Source of the DNA: CAYMCQ01 sp964389025
GTDB lineage: Bacteria > Verrucomicrobiota > Verrucomicrobiia > Limisphaerales > CAYMCQ01
Direction: 5' to 3'
NCBI GenBank assembly: GCA_964389025.1
Contig: CAYMCQ010000065.1
Coordinates: 1 to 24,059 of the forward strand
Length of the DNA: 24,059 bases
Position numbers and translations under genes: made by a program. The notes beneath the pieces were generated by a model. The model did not search any database and was not told the DNA's origin. It saw only the letters and a list, made by a program, of their open reading frames with translations. Of the stretch, positions 14,516 to 21,614 are shown in pieces; positions within the stretch are counted from its first letter, which is position 1, and every line of letters begins with the position of its first letter.

Positions 14516-15736
14516 ATGTCCAGGCTCATTCATCGCAAATTTCCCGGGCTGCTGCTTTTGATGACGTTTGCGTTGTCGGCACGCGGCGTAATGCCCATGA
14601 TAGAATTGAAAAATGTTTTTCCATCGCTCGCGGTGAATCGCCCGGTCTGGATGTCTGAAGCGCCTGACGGCAGCAGTCGCCTTTTCATCGTCGAACAACA
14701 GGGACGCATCATCATTACGCGCAAGGGCGGTGATGGATCAGACGCGACGGAATTTCTGAACATCACAAACCGCAAGCCTTACGCGAGCAATGAAGAGGGC
14801 TTGCTTGGTCTGGCGTTTCATCCGCAGTTCAAGACGAGTGGTTTGTTTTGCATCTGCTACAACCAGCAAAACCCGCGGCGCAGCGTCATCAGTGAATTCA
14901 AAATTTCCGCGACGGACTCGAACAAGGTTGATCCGGCTTTCGAGCGCGTTCTATTGCAGGTGCCGCAGCCGTATTGGAATCACAACGGTGGTCAGTTGGG
15001 TTTCGGCCCCGATGGATTTCTTTACATATCAATGGGTGACGGCGGCTCGGCGAACGATCCGCACAATAACGGTCAGAACACTGCATCGCTTCTGGGGAAA
15101 ATTCTCCGCATTGATGTCAACACACGCACGTCCACCGGCAGCGGCGCCAACAGAAAAGTTTTGGAATACGGCATTCCGGCGGACAATCCGTTTGCTGGCG
15201 AAATCGAGAAATACGGCGTGCGCAAGGAAATTTGGGCGCTGGGTCTGCGCAACGTCTGGCGTTTCAGTTGGGATCGTAAAACCGGCGATCTGTGGGCTGC
15301 TGATGTCGGCCAGGATGATTGGGAGGAGATTGATCTCATCGTGAAGGGCGGCAATTACGGCTGGTCTGTGCGTGAAGGCGCCCATCATTTCAAGCCCGGT
15401 CCGGCTGGCGCGCGCTTCGTCGAACCCATCCTCGAATATCCGCACCGGCCCGAGCTGTCCAGGCAAACGCGCTTCTCCAAACACAGCCCCGGCTTGAGTG
15501 TCACGGGCGGCTACGTCTATCGCGGAAAAAAATTCCACGCGCTCAATGGCGTTTATGTGTATGCGGACTTCACACTCGGCACCATCTGGGGATTGCGCCA
15601 CCGAAACGGCAAAGTGGTCGAGCATGGAACGCTGCTGTCGCAACCGAAAAATGTCGCCAGCTTCGCCGAGGACGCGGACGGCGAACTCTACGTGCTCTGT
15701 TTCGACGACAAGATTTTCGAACTCACTGTGCCGTGA
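14516..15736 (+). CDS. Secreted glucose/sorbosone dehydrogenase-like (PQQ-dependent sugar dehydrogenase family) protein, 406 aa
   Basis: This six-bladed beta-propeller resembles soluble aldose-sugar dehydrogenases (YliI/GDH-B type), which use PQQ to oxidise sugars outside the cytoplasm. The N-terminus is a signal peptide (RKFPGLLLLMTFALSARG). Family segments include RPVWMSEAPDGSSRLFIVEQ, EGLLGLAFHPQF, HNGGQLGFGPDGFLYISMGD, GLRNVWRFSWD and DVGQDDWEEIDLI, then GGNYGW and SVTGGYVYRGKKF. The conserved HNGG and GLRN segments make cofactor binding plausible, but activity is unproven. It lies between the decayed argG 5' fragment and argG itself, and ends at a strong hairpin (15737-15808). Confidence 0.9.
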   Translation: MSRLIHRKFPGLLLLMTFALSARGVMPMIELKNVFPSLAVNRPVWMSEAPDGSSRLFIVEQQGRIIITRKGGDGSDATEFLNITNRKPYASNEEGLLGLAFHPQFKTSGLFCICYNQQNPRRSVISEFKISATDSNKVDPAFERVLLQVPQPYWNHNGGQLGFGPDGFLYISMGDGGSANDPHNNGQNTASLLGKILRIDVNTRTSTGSGANRKVLEYGIPADNPFAGEIEKYGVRKEIWALGLRNVWRFSWDRKTGDLWAADVGQDDWEEIDLIVKGGNYGWSVREGAHHFKPGPAGARFVEPILEYPHRPELSRQTRFSKHSPGLSVTGGYVYRGKKFHALNGVYVYADFTLGTIWGLRHRNGKVVEHGTLLSQPKNVASFAEDADGELYVLCFDDKIFELTVP

Positions 15737-15808
15737 CGGAGCGCCGGTCTCCGACCCGGCGTGAATCGGAATCAGGCTGCACGCGCCGGGTTGGAGACCG
15801 GCACTCCG
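15737..15808. repeat. Palindromic repeat, family 6 (CGGAGYGCCGGTCTCCRACC type)
   Basis: The arms 15737-15761 and 15784-15808 are inverted copies matching at 23 of 25 positions. The element starts directly after the stop codon of the sugar dehydrogenase gene. It could act as a transcript-end hairpin, though no T-run directly follows it. Confidence 0.87.
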
Positions 15809-15852
15809 CATTTTCCTTTTGCCGATGGCGTCGTCCGTTTAATCTGCGTCGC

Positions 15853-17082
15853 ATGAAAATTGTTTTAGCTTATTCTGGCGGCCTTGACACCTCGGTGCTC
15901 CTTTCCTGGATCAAGGAAAAATACGACGCGGAGATGATTGCGTTCTGCGCGGACATCGGGCAGGAGGAGGAACTTCACGGCCTCGAAGCCAAGGCGCGCA
16001 AGACCGGCGCGTCCAAAATCTACATTGATGATCTGCAGGAGGAATTCGCCACCGACTTCATCTAACCTATGATCCGCTCCGGGGCGATAAACGATGGGCA
16101 ATAATTCCTCGGCACAAGCATCGCGCGGCCGCTCATCGCCACGCGCATGGTCGAGATTGCGAAGAAGGAAAAGGCCGACGCCATCGCTCACGGCGCGACG
16201 GGCAAAGGCAACGATCAGGTGCGCTTTGAACTCACCGCCGCCGCGCTTGCGCCGGACTTGCAGGTCATCGCCCCGTGGCGCGACGAGCGGTATCGCAATG
16301 AATTTCCCGGTCGTCAGGAGATGATTGACTACTGCGACCGCCATAAGATTCCCGTGCAAGCCAGCGCAAAGAAACCGTTCTCGATGGACCGGAATCTCCT
16401 GCACATCTCCTACGAAGCGGGCATTCTCGAAGACCCGTGGATGGACGCGAGCGAGGCGAAGTATCGCGGCTCGTTCACCACGCTTTCCGTGTTCCCCGAG
16501 GACGCGCCGGACAAACCGGAGTTCGTCACGCTCGATTTCGTGAAGGGCAATTGCGTGGCCGTGAACGGCAAAAAACTTTCCCCGCTCGGCGTGATGAAGA
16601 CCTTGAACAAGATCGGCGGCAAACACGGCGTCGGGCGCGTGGACAAGGTGGAGAACCGTTACGTGGGCATGAAATCGCGCGGCGTGTATGAGACGCCCGG
16701 CGGCGCGATCCTGCACTTCGCGCATCGGCAGATGGAGACGCTCACGATGGACCGCGAGGTCATGCACCTGCGCGACTCGCTCATCCCGCGTTACGCGGAA
16801 CTGGTGTATTACGGCTATTGGTTCGCGCCGGAGCGGCTGGCGTTGCAGGCGCTCGTGACCGAGAGCCAGAAGAACGTGACCGGCACGGTGCGCGTGAAAC
16901 TCTACAAGGGCAACATCATGGTCGCCGGCCGCAAATCCCCGGTGAGCCTCTACAACCCGCACATCGCCACGATGGAGGCTGATCCGACGAAGGCATACAA
17001 TCAGGATGATGCGACTGGATTCATCCGGCTCAACGCGCTGCGATTGAAAGTTGCGGCGAAGGTGCAGAGGAAGAAGAAATAA
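15853..17082 (+). pseudogene. argG: Argininosuccinate synthase gene interrupted by two in-frame TAA codons
   Basis: ArgG joins citrulline and aspartate with ATP in arginine synthesis. The frame from ATG 15853 has the pyrophosphatase loop LAYSGGLDTSVLLSW, FCADIGQEEEL and, after the break, GTSIARPLIATRMVEIAKK, AHGATGKGNDQVRFELT, FSMDRNLLHISYEAG and KGNIMVAGRKSPVSLYNP. That is nearly the whole family length of about 400 residues. Two TAA codons (16063-16065 and 16102-16104) replace the expected aromatic codons of the conserved DF-F-PMIR-GAI-Y-EGQ-Y-FLG segment. Neighbouring codons there are also altered (AAC for Tyr, GAT for Glu), but no frameshift occurs. It is either a fresh pseudogene, a cluster of consensus errors, or read through. 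Copies of its 3' end lie at 17899 and 18650. Confidence 0.9.
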
Positions 17083-17093
17083 GCGTGCGCAAA

Positions 17094-17286
17094 CTTGAAG
17101 TGCCAAATTGGGACTTCAAGTTGAGCGGTGAAAATCTTCAAGATCGCAAATTGCGACCTTGAACGGAACAGGTATGCGATCACAAATTGTGACCGGTTCA
17201 GCTGAACCAAAAACAGCTAGTTTGCTTTGACATCGCAAATTGCGATTTCAAAACGGTGTTAGATGCGGTCGCAATTTGCGACCGCA
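17094..17286. repeat. Array of five CAAATTG-core palindromes upstream of the ORF6N gene
   Basis: Five palindromes share the centre CAAATTG or its complement: 17094-17120, 17138-17162, 17180-17192, 17226-17252 and 17264-17286. Their centres lie at 17107, 17150, 17186, 17239 and 17275 (steps of 43, 36, 53 and 36). The arms differ from one to the next (for example TCGCAAATTGCGA, TCACAAATTGTGA, GGTCGCAATTTGCGACC), but each is symmetric with at most one mismatched pair plus the odd centre base. A separate perfect palindrome GGTTCAGCTGAACC lies at 17195-17208. The array fills the 221-base gap between argG and the ORF6N gene; it may be an operator or recombination region. Confidence 0.85.
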
Positions 17287-17303
17287 CCGTTTGGAAAATT
17301 GTT

Positions 17304-17876
17304 ATGAGCAATCAGATTGAAGTCATCACTCCGGCAATCCGCACAATACGCGGGCAGAAAGTCATTCTCGATTCTGATTTAGCTGGCATCTATGACGCGC
17401 CGACGAAAGCTTTTAACCGGGCGGTGAAACGCAACGCGCAACGATTTCCAGACGATTTCATTTTTCAACTGACCCGGAAGGAGTTTGAAAGTTTGAGGTG
17501 CCAAATTGGCACCTCAAACAAACGCGGCGGACGACGCTTCTTGCCATACGCATTCACAGAGCAAGGCGCGATCATGGCGGCCAATGTTCTCAACAGCCCG
17601 GAAGCGGTTCGCATGAGCGTGTTTGTGGTGCGCGCATTCATCAAGATGCGTGAACTGCTGGGCGGCACGAAAGAACTTGCAAAACAACTGGCCGCTTTGG
17701 AAAAGAAATTGACCGCACGGCTCGACGGGCATGAAGTTGCGATTGTGGAAGTGCTCCGGCGCATCATGGACATTCTCGATCCGCCGCCGCTGCTCGAACC
17801 GCCGAAACGTGAAATTGGTTTCCACACTGGGATGGTGCGGCGAAAGCCCAAAACCAAACGAAAGAAAAAGAAGTGA
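17304..17876 (+). CDS. ORF6N-domain (KilA-N-like) DNA-binding protein, 190 aa
   Basis: This ORF6N-domain protein belongs to a family of presumed DNA-binding proteins from phages, mobile elements and accessory regions. The N-terminal domain is plain: IRTIRGQKVILDSDLAGIYD, AFNRAVKRNAQRFPDDFIFQ, LTRKEFESLRCQIGTSN, RGGRRFLPYAFTEQGAIMAA and VRMSVFVVRAFIKMRELL. A coiled-coil-like segment (about 125-155) and a basic tail ending in Lys-rich KRKKKK follow. The frame opens at a GTG at 17256 within the palindrome array, but ATG 17304 gives the usual start. The codons for residues 64-72 form a palindrome of the same kind as the upstream array. The gene sits between argG and an extra copy of the argG 3' end. 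Confidence 0.92.
   Translation: MSNQIEVITPAIRTIRGQKVILDSDLAGIYDAPTKAFNRAVKRNAQRFPDDFIFQLTRKEFESLRCQIGTSNKRGGRRFLPYAFTEQGAIMAANVLNSPEAVRMSVFVVRAFIKMRELLGGTKELAKQLAALEKKLTARLDGHEVAIVEVLRRIMDILDPPPLLEPPKREIGFHTGMVRRKPKTKRKKKK
17492..17518. repeat. CAAATTG-core palindrome inside the ORF6N coding sequence
   Basis: Twenty-seven bases centred on 17505 form a palindrome perfect except for its odd centre base. It has arms TTTGAGGTGC and GCACCTCAAA around CAAATTG. It encodes LRCQIGTSN. Its core matches the five palindromes upstream of the gene. Confidence 0.9.
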
Positions 17877-17898
17877 ATTGCGCACCGGCACGGCTATG

Positions 17899-18066
17899 AT
17901 GACCACGATGGAAGCCGACCCGATCCCGCACGGCGGGGCCTGCAACCAAGACGACCCGTCCTCCGTAGCAACACTGCGGAGGGTGGACGCCACCGGTTTC
18001 ATCCGGCTCAACGCGCTGCGTCCCGCAAGCGGGATCGCGGCGAAAGTGCAGAGGAAGAAGAAATAA
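17899..18066 (+). pseudogene. Extra copy of the argG 3' end (copy 2), with three small palindromic inserts
   Basis: From 17903 the sequence repeats the last part of argG. MEADP, NQDD, ATGFIRLNALR and AAKVQRKKK are all in the argG frame, with stop at 18064-18066 and an ATG at 17899 that keeps a 55-residue frame open. Compared with argG it carries three inserts: CCCGCACGGCGGG near 17933, CCTCCGTAGCAACACTGCGG in the middle, and TCCCGCAAGCGGGA near 18021, the last replacing the codons for Leu-Lys-Val. Its 3' tail (GTGCAGAGGAAGAAGAAATAA type) matches argG itself. I read it as an attachment-site-like remnant or recombination duplicate rather than a gene. Confidence 0.85.
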
Positions 18067-18103
18067 TTGGAACGCTCCCGACCCGATGTGTTAATTTCAA
18101 ATC

Positions 18104-18358
18104 ATGAGTGCTGTGGAAAAAATAAAAGCTGCGGCAGCCGGACTCGACCCGGACGAGCAATATGAATTGTTTCGCTGGTGGACTGGATCAGATGCGTTTC
18201 GCCAGCGACAGCTTGTTGCCTTGAAAGGCGACATCACCAGCGGCATTGATGATTTGGACGATGGGCGTTATCAGACTTACTCCGAAGCTAACATGATGCA
18301 ACTGGCCGAAGACGTTGGCCGGGTCGGGCGCGAACGGCTGAAACAACCCGGCGCATGA
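18104..18358 (+). CDS. Antitoxin of a type II toxin-antitoxin pair, 84 aa
   Basis: This is a small acidic helical protein directly before a ParE/RelE-fold toxin, overlapping it by four bases (ATGA at 18355-18358), the usual arrangement for antitoxins. The sequence begins MSAVEKIKAAAAGLDPDEQY and has a central VALKGDITSGIDDLDDG. The LKxDIxxGIxxLxxG pattern is seen in ParD-like antitoxins. I see no clear ribbon-helix-helix strand at the N-terminus, so the DNA-binding class is not settled. The pair lies between argG 3'-end copies 2 and 3, making it a self-contained cargo unit. It is expected to bind the toxin and repress its own promoter. Confidence 0.8.
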   Translation: MSAVEKIKAAAAGLDPDEQYELFRWWTGSDAFRQRQLVALKGDITSGIDDLDDGRYQTYSEANMMQLAEDVGRVGRERLKQPGA

Positions 18359-18645
18359 ATCAATACCGGGTTTCAGCGGAGGCGAGGTCAGACTTGGATG
18401 AAATCTGGCTCTACATCGCACGCGACAACCCGGACGCAGCAGACAAATATATTCGCGCCATCGTCTCGCGGTTTCCGACGCTCGCCTCGATGCCGCTTAT
18501 GGGACGCGAACGCCCTGAATTATCGCCCGGCTTGCGCAGTTTTGTGGTAGGTCATCATGTCATCTTCTACCGACTGTTTGACGGCGGCGTTGAAGTTGCG
18601 CGGGTGTTGGACGGTGTGAGAGATTTACCGCCACTGTTTGAATAA
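18355..18645 (+). CDS. ParE/RelE-fold toxin, 96 aa
   Basis: This is a type II toxin of the ParE/RelE superfamily. Family marks are the opening YRVSAEARSDLDEIWLYIAR, the helix ending IRAIVSRFPTLASMP, then GRERPELSPGLRSFVVGHHV and the beta-strand IFYRLFDGGVEVARVLDG. It closes with RDLPPLFE. ParE members block DNA gyrase and RelE members cleave mRNA; the sequence sits nearer ParE, but the target cannot be read from it. The start ATG overlaps the antitoxin stop. Its stop at 18643-18645 is followed four bases later by the third argG 3'-end copy. The ending resembles that of the other toxin at 23638 (MDLPALFK), so the two are related. Confidence 0.93.
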   Translation: MNQYRVSAEARSDLDEIWLYIARDNPDAADKYIRAIVSRFPTLASMPLMGRERPELSPGLRSFVVGHHVIFYRLFDGGVEVARVLDGVRDLPPLFE

Positions 18646-18649
18646 ACAA

Positions 18650-18813
18650 TGACTGCCACGATGGAAGCCGACCCGATCCCGCACGGCGGGACCTGCAACC
18701 AGGACGACCCGTCCTCCGTAGCAACACTGCGGAGGGTGGACGCCACCGGATTCATCCGGCTCAACGCGCTGCGGTTGAAAGTCGCGGCGAAGGTGCATGG
18801 GAAGAAGAAATGA
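18650..18813 (+). pseudogene. Extra copy of the argG 3' end (copy 3), with two small palindromic inserts
   Basis: This copy is nearly identical to copy 2 from ATGGAAGCC through the middle (same CCCGCACGGCGGG and CCTCCG...CGGAGG inserts). It lacks the third insert and keeps the argG-like LRLKVAAKV. Its tail reads VHGKKK with stop TGA at 18811-18813, unlike the VQRKKK tail of argG and copy 2. An ATG at 18650 keeps a 54-residue frame. If cassettes entered at the argG 3' end, this distal copy could be the displaced original end. Confidence 0.85.
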
Positions 18814-18886
18814 ACCTTTGCGCGGTGCATACTATTGCCAACATAAAACAAAATCGGCTGAAAGTTTTGCAACCAACTCACCGTTG

Positions 18887-19303
18887 ATGCTTCGCTTCAT
18901 AATCACGATTGTCGTGGGAGCGATGGCATACACTGCCATGAATGTGTTTGATCAAATTCAGAATCCGAGCGATGACAATCTTGGAGCGTTCTTTTCTCCA
19001 ATTGCAGGTGGCATCTTTAGCGTGATAGTCGTGGTTGTTTTTCTGCTGCCGCTCCGCGCAGGGCTTCGACATTTCTTACCCGGTAAAACCCAACGAAGCC
19101 ATGCTCTCATCGCCTCGATTGTTCTACTTGCCTTGGTTACGATAATTACTCTGATGGGGTCTGCTTCAACTTTTCCGCTTGGTCGGATGAGTTTTTGGGT
19201 GTGTTGGGCGAGTTATACCCTTGCCCTAATCGCATCCCTGTTCTGGCCGCTTTCTGCTCGTGTCGTGAATCGTGGAGAAACAACGCATGAACACGCAGAC
19301 TAA
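18887..19303 (+). CDS. Small integral membrane protein, four helices, 138 aa
   Basis: This is an unrecognised membrane protein. Four hydrophobic segments are clear: FIITIVVGAMAYTAMNVF, GIFSVIVVVVFLLPLRAGL, ALIASIVLLALVTIITLMG and FWVCWASYTLALIASLFWP. The soluble tail is short. The frame is open from 18797, inside the third argG 3' copy, but ATG 18887 starts the first helix directly. The gene is richer in A+T than argG and overlaps the next membrane gene by 17 bases, so the two form a unit. It follows the last argG 3' copy and may be a third cargo unit, although no further argG copy closes it off. Confidence 0.78.
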   Translation: MLRFIITIVVGAMAYTAMNVFDQIQNPSDDNLGAFFSPIAGGIFSVIVVVVFLLPLRAGLRHFLPGKTQRSHALIASIVLLALVTIITLMGSASTFPLGRMSFWVCWASYTLALIASLFWPLSARVVNRGETTHEHAD

Positions 19304-19805
19304 TTCCGCAGTAGAATCAGCTTCGACTCTCCGCTGGCTGCGTTTAGTTCTGGGTTTCTTCATACTCGCTTTGATTCTCAGCGGGGTCACTGCATTCCCG
19401 CTTAAGTGCGAGGTTGAGACGTTGGCAAAAGTGCGAGGTCTTGAGCAGTCACTTCCGTCAGACGTTCACAGCGGTTTTGATTATTGGATTCTCAAAGTCC
19501 GTGACGGGCTTCGAGAAACTTACGCAAGCCACCCTTGGGTTGCCTATGGCACTGATTGGCTGGCGTTCGCCCATATCATAATTGCTATCTTCTTCATTGG
19601 CGTGTTTAAAGACCCTGTGCGCAACATTTGGATACTTAAGGCTGGGCTTATCGCTTGTGCGCTCGTCATACCATTGGCGCTAATTTGCGGAGCTTTCCGC
19701 GAAATACCTTTGGGCTGGCGCTTGATTGACTGCTCATTCGGAGTCATTGGCGCAATACCGCTCTGGTATTGTTTGAAGCTCGCTAGAAAATTAGAAAGAA
19801 ACTGA
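19287..19805 (+). CDS. Integral membrane protein, four helices, about 172 aa
   Basis: This is an unrecognised membrane protein. An ATG at 19287 is preceded by GGAG at 19274-19277 with nine bases of spacing, which favours it over an upstream in-frame GTG at 19272. Hydrophobic segments are LRLVLGFFILALILSGVTAF, WLAFAHIIIAIFFIGVF, ILKAGLIACALVIPLALIC and a last one near CSFGVIGAIPLWYCLKL. The loop after helix 1 (about 55 residues, with VHSGFDYWILKVRDGLRETY) is probably outside. It overlaps the preceding membrane gene. A conserved-looking WVAYGTDWLAFAHI stretch hints at an established family, but I cannot name it. Confidence 0.8.
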   Translation: MNTQTNSAVESASTLRWLRLVLGFFILALILSGVTAFPLKCEVETLAKVRGLEQSLPSDVHSGFDYWILKVRDGLRETYASHPWVAYGTDWLAFAHIIIAIFFIGVFKDPVRNIWILKAGLIACALVIPLALICGAFREIPLGWRLIDCSFGVIGAIPLWYCLKLARKLERN

Positions 19806-19827
19806 TTAACGGAATCTTTGTCGCCGA

Positions 19828-19942
19828 GAATCCCAACGGGATTCCATCCCTCAGCCCAGGGTTGGCGCGCCCGCCGTCGCTGCGCTTTGGCGGGCAAGGA
19901 GCGACTATCCTGGGTCACCCGCCTTCGTCTGACTTCGGCGGG
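19828..19942. repeat. Cluster of micro-palindromes, family 7
   Basis: GAATCCC-AAC-GGGATTC (19828-19844) is followed by CCCAGGG paired with a later CCTGGG. Two CCCGCC...GGCGGG hairpins follow (19870-19894 and 19918-19942). Together they fill most of the 303-base gap between the membrane genes and the propeller gene, with no coding potential that I trust. Confidence 0.7.
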
Positions 19943-20008
19943 GCAGGTCGTCCAAAAAATCCTCAACCACAATACGATTGCATCACCCTCCCGCCGCGAT
20001 TTGATTTC

Positions 20009-20090
20009 AACGCAAGGGCGCAAAGGCGCAAAGACGCAAAGCAGTCAGATTTTTTTTCTTTGCGCCTTTGCGCCTTTGCGTCTTTGCGTT
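20009..20090. repeat. Palindromic repeat, family 8 (CGCAAAGGCGCAAAGACGCA type)
   Basis: The arms of 33 bases, 20009-20041 and 20058-20090, are inverted copies made of short CAAAGGCG/CAAAGACG units. The element ends 19 bases before the stop of the minus-strand propeller gene, where its hairpin and a flanking run of Ts or As could end transcripts. Confidence 0.9.
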
Positions 20091-20108
20091 AATTCCGTTT
20101 CGGCAACT

Positions 20109-21446
20109 TCATTTACGTTCGGGCACAGTGGACTCAACCCGGTAGAGGTGGGTTTTCGTTCTCAAATAGAACGCTTTGCCATCGGCTGCCGGTGACGCCA
20201 TGAAGCCATTCGTTAGCGCGTTCGTCGCGAGCACTTCCAAGGCGCGTCCGGGTTTGAGCACCGTGGTCGTGCCGTCCTGACTGAAGAAATACAACCGTCC
20301 GTCCGCGTAAATCGGCGAGGCCGCGTATTTCCCGCCGATGCGTTCGGTCCAGACCACTTGTCCCGTGGTGGCTTCGACGCAGGTGACGAAGCTTTCCTCG
20401 GCCGCCGTGTAGAGCAGTCCATCCACAAGCAGTGGCGAGGCGTATTTTCCCACGCGGGTGGTGAGTTTCCAAGCGACATGCGTGTCGGTGACGTTGCCAT
20501 GTCCATCGGCCTTGACCGCCCAGAGTTCCCTTTTCGTCAGGCCGGTGACGATGAAGGCAAGGCCCTTGTCAAACAGCGGGCGGGGCGCGCTCGACCAGTC
20601 GTTGTATTCCACCCGCCAGATTTCGTGTCCAGTGCGCGGGTCGTAACCATACGACGCCTTCGCGCCAATGCTGATCAACTGGGGTTTCCCGGAGACGGTC
20701 GAGATCAACGGCGTGCCGTGCGACTTGCGCAAGTCGCCGTCCTTCGCCATCGGGCCGGGCACGTTCTCGTCGTTCCATGCGACGGAGCGGTTGGTTTTCC
20801 AGACGGTTGCGCCCGTCTTTTTGTCGAGGGCGGCGGTGTATTGCAGGTCAGCGCCATCGAATGTGAGGATCAACAGGTTCTCGAACAGGACTGGCGAGGC
20901 AGACGGACCGCGATAATGGCGGCACGGCAGGTCGCTCCGCTTCCACACGGTCTTGCCCGTTTTGGTGTCCAGACACGCCGTGCCCGCGCTCCCAAAGTGG
21001 ACATAAACGCGCCCCGGCTCGATCACGGGCGAAGGTGTGGCGTAACAATTCATGGATGCGCCGTTGCCGAGCGGTTCGGGGTTGTCGGTGTGAAAAACTT
21101 TTTCGTTGAAGAGAATCTTGCCGCTCTCCTTGTCCACGCACATTGCGAAGTAATCGTGGCCGGCCTCCGTCGCCGTGGTCAGCCAGACTTGGCCGCGCAT
21201 GATCACTGGCGTTGACCAACCGCGATGGGGAATTTCCGTTTTCCATTTGATGTTGTTCGTCTCGCTCCAGTGCAACGGAAGACCGATGGGTTTTGTGACG
21301 CCCGGAGCCGAGACGTGACCATTCCCCCATGTCCCGCGAAATTCCGGCCAGTCCGCTCTGGCTGTCAACAAGCCGAAGACCAGAGCGGCCAGCAGCAAAG
21401 CGCAACGAAATCTGTCATGACCGATGAAGCGTTTGTCTCTTGTCAT
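20109..21446 (-). CDS. Secreted PQQ-like beta-propeller protein, 445 aa
   Basis: This is a repeat protein of the PQQ-like/BamB beta-propeller type. A signal peptide is visible (CALLLAALVFGLLTARA), followed by DWPEFRGTWGNG, the usual opening of these planctomycete/verrucomicrobial propellers. Blades carry the recurring (L/C)D..TG..(V/I)W motif: CVDKESGKILFN, CLDTKTGKTVWK, ALDKKTGATVWK, GYDPRTGHEIWR and CVEATTGQVVWTE. No cytochrome domain or clear PQQ-enzyme catalytic residues are seen, so a structural or binding role is as likely as dehydrogenase activity. The frame also opens at an ATG at 21485; ATG 21446 gives a more normal signal peptide. It is divergent from miaB. Confidence 0.9.
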   Translation of the reverse strand: MTRDKRFIGHDRFRCALLLAALVFGLLTARADWPEFRGTWGNGHVSAPGVTKPIGLPLHWSETNNIKWKTEIPHRGWSTPVIMRGQVWLTTATEAGHDYFAMCVDKESGKILFNEKVFHTDNPEPLGNGASMNCYATPSPVIEPGRVYVHFGSAGTACLDTKTGKTVWKRSDLPCRHYRGPSASPVLFENLLILTFDGADLQYTAALDKKTGATVWKTNRSVAWNDENVPGPMAKDGDLRKSHGTPLISTVSGKPQLISIGAKASYGYDPRTGHEIWRVEYNDWSSAPRPLFDKGLAFIVTGLTKRELWAVKADGHGNVTDTHVAWKLTTRVGKYASPLLVDGLLYTAAEESFVTCVEATTGQVVWTERIGGKYAASPIYADGRLYFFSQDGTTTVLKPGRALEVLATNALTNGFMASPAADGKAFYLRTKTHLYRVESTVPERK

Positions 21447-21614
21447 GGTCGCAGGGTGACAAGACGGCTTAGGCGAGTCAATCATGGGGGTAATTAAGTC
21501 CGTTTGGGTGGTTGGTTACCATAGCGGACGCTTCATTTGTTTGCGAGTGAACTTGGTTTCGCACTTTTCAATTAGCCGCTGCTGGCGTATTTTCCTCAAC
21601 CGATTTCGGGAAAA

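Noticed and set aside
15865..17106. 413-residue open frame antisense to argG
   Set aside because: It mirrors the argG codons, is rich in His, Arg and Val without domain-like pattern, and argG on the other strand is unmistakable.
17258..17264. Integron attC-like word GTTAGAT before the ORF6N gene
   Set aside because: Only the short core matches; the partner core RYYYAAC and the folded arms of an attC site are not seen at a suitable distance, and no integrase is present.
17094..17286. CRISPR array
   Set aside because: The repeated units are palindromes with different arms, and the spacing (36-53 bases) has no constant repeat of CRISPR length; no cas gene is present.
20358..21215. 285-residue open frame antisense to the PQQ-like propeller gene
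   Set aside because: It is a shadow of a G+C-rich gene; no motif and no signal peptide, while the opposite strand shows clear propeller blades.
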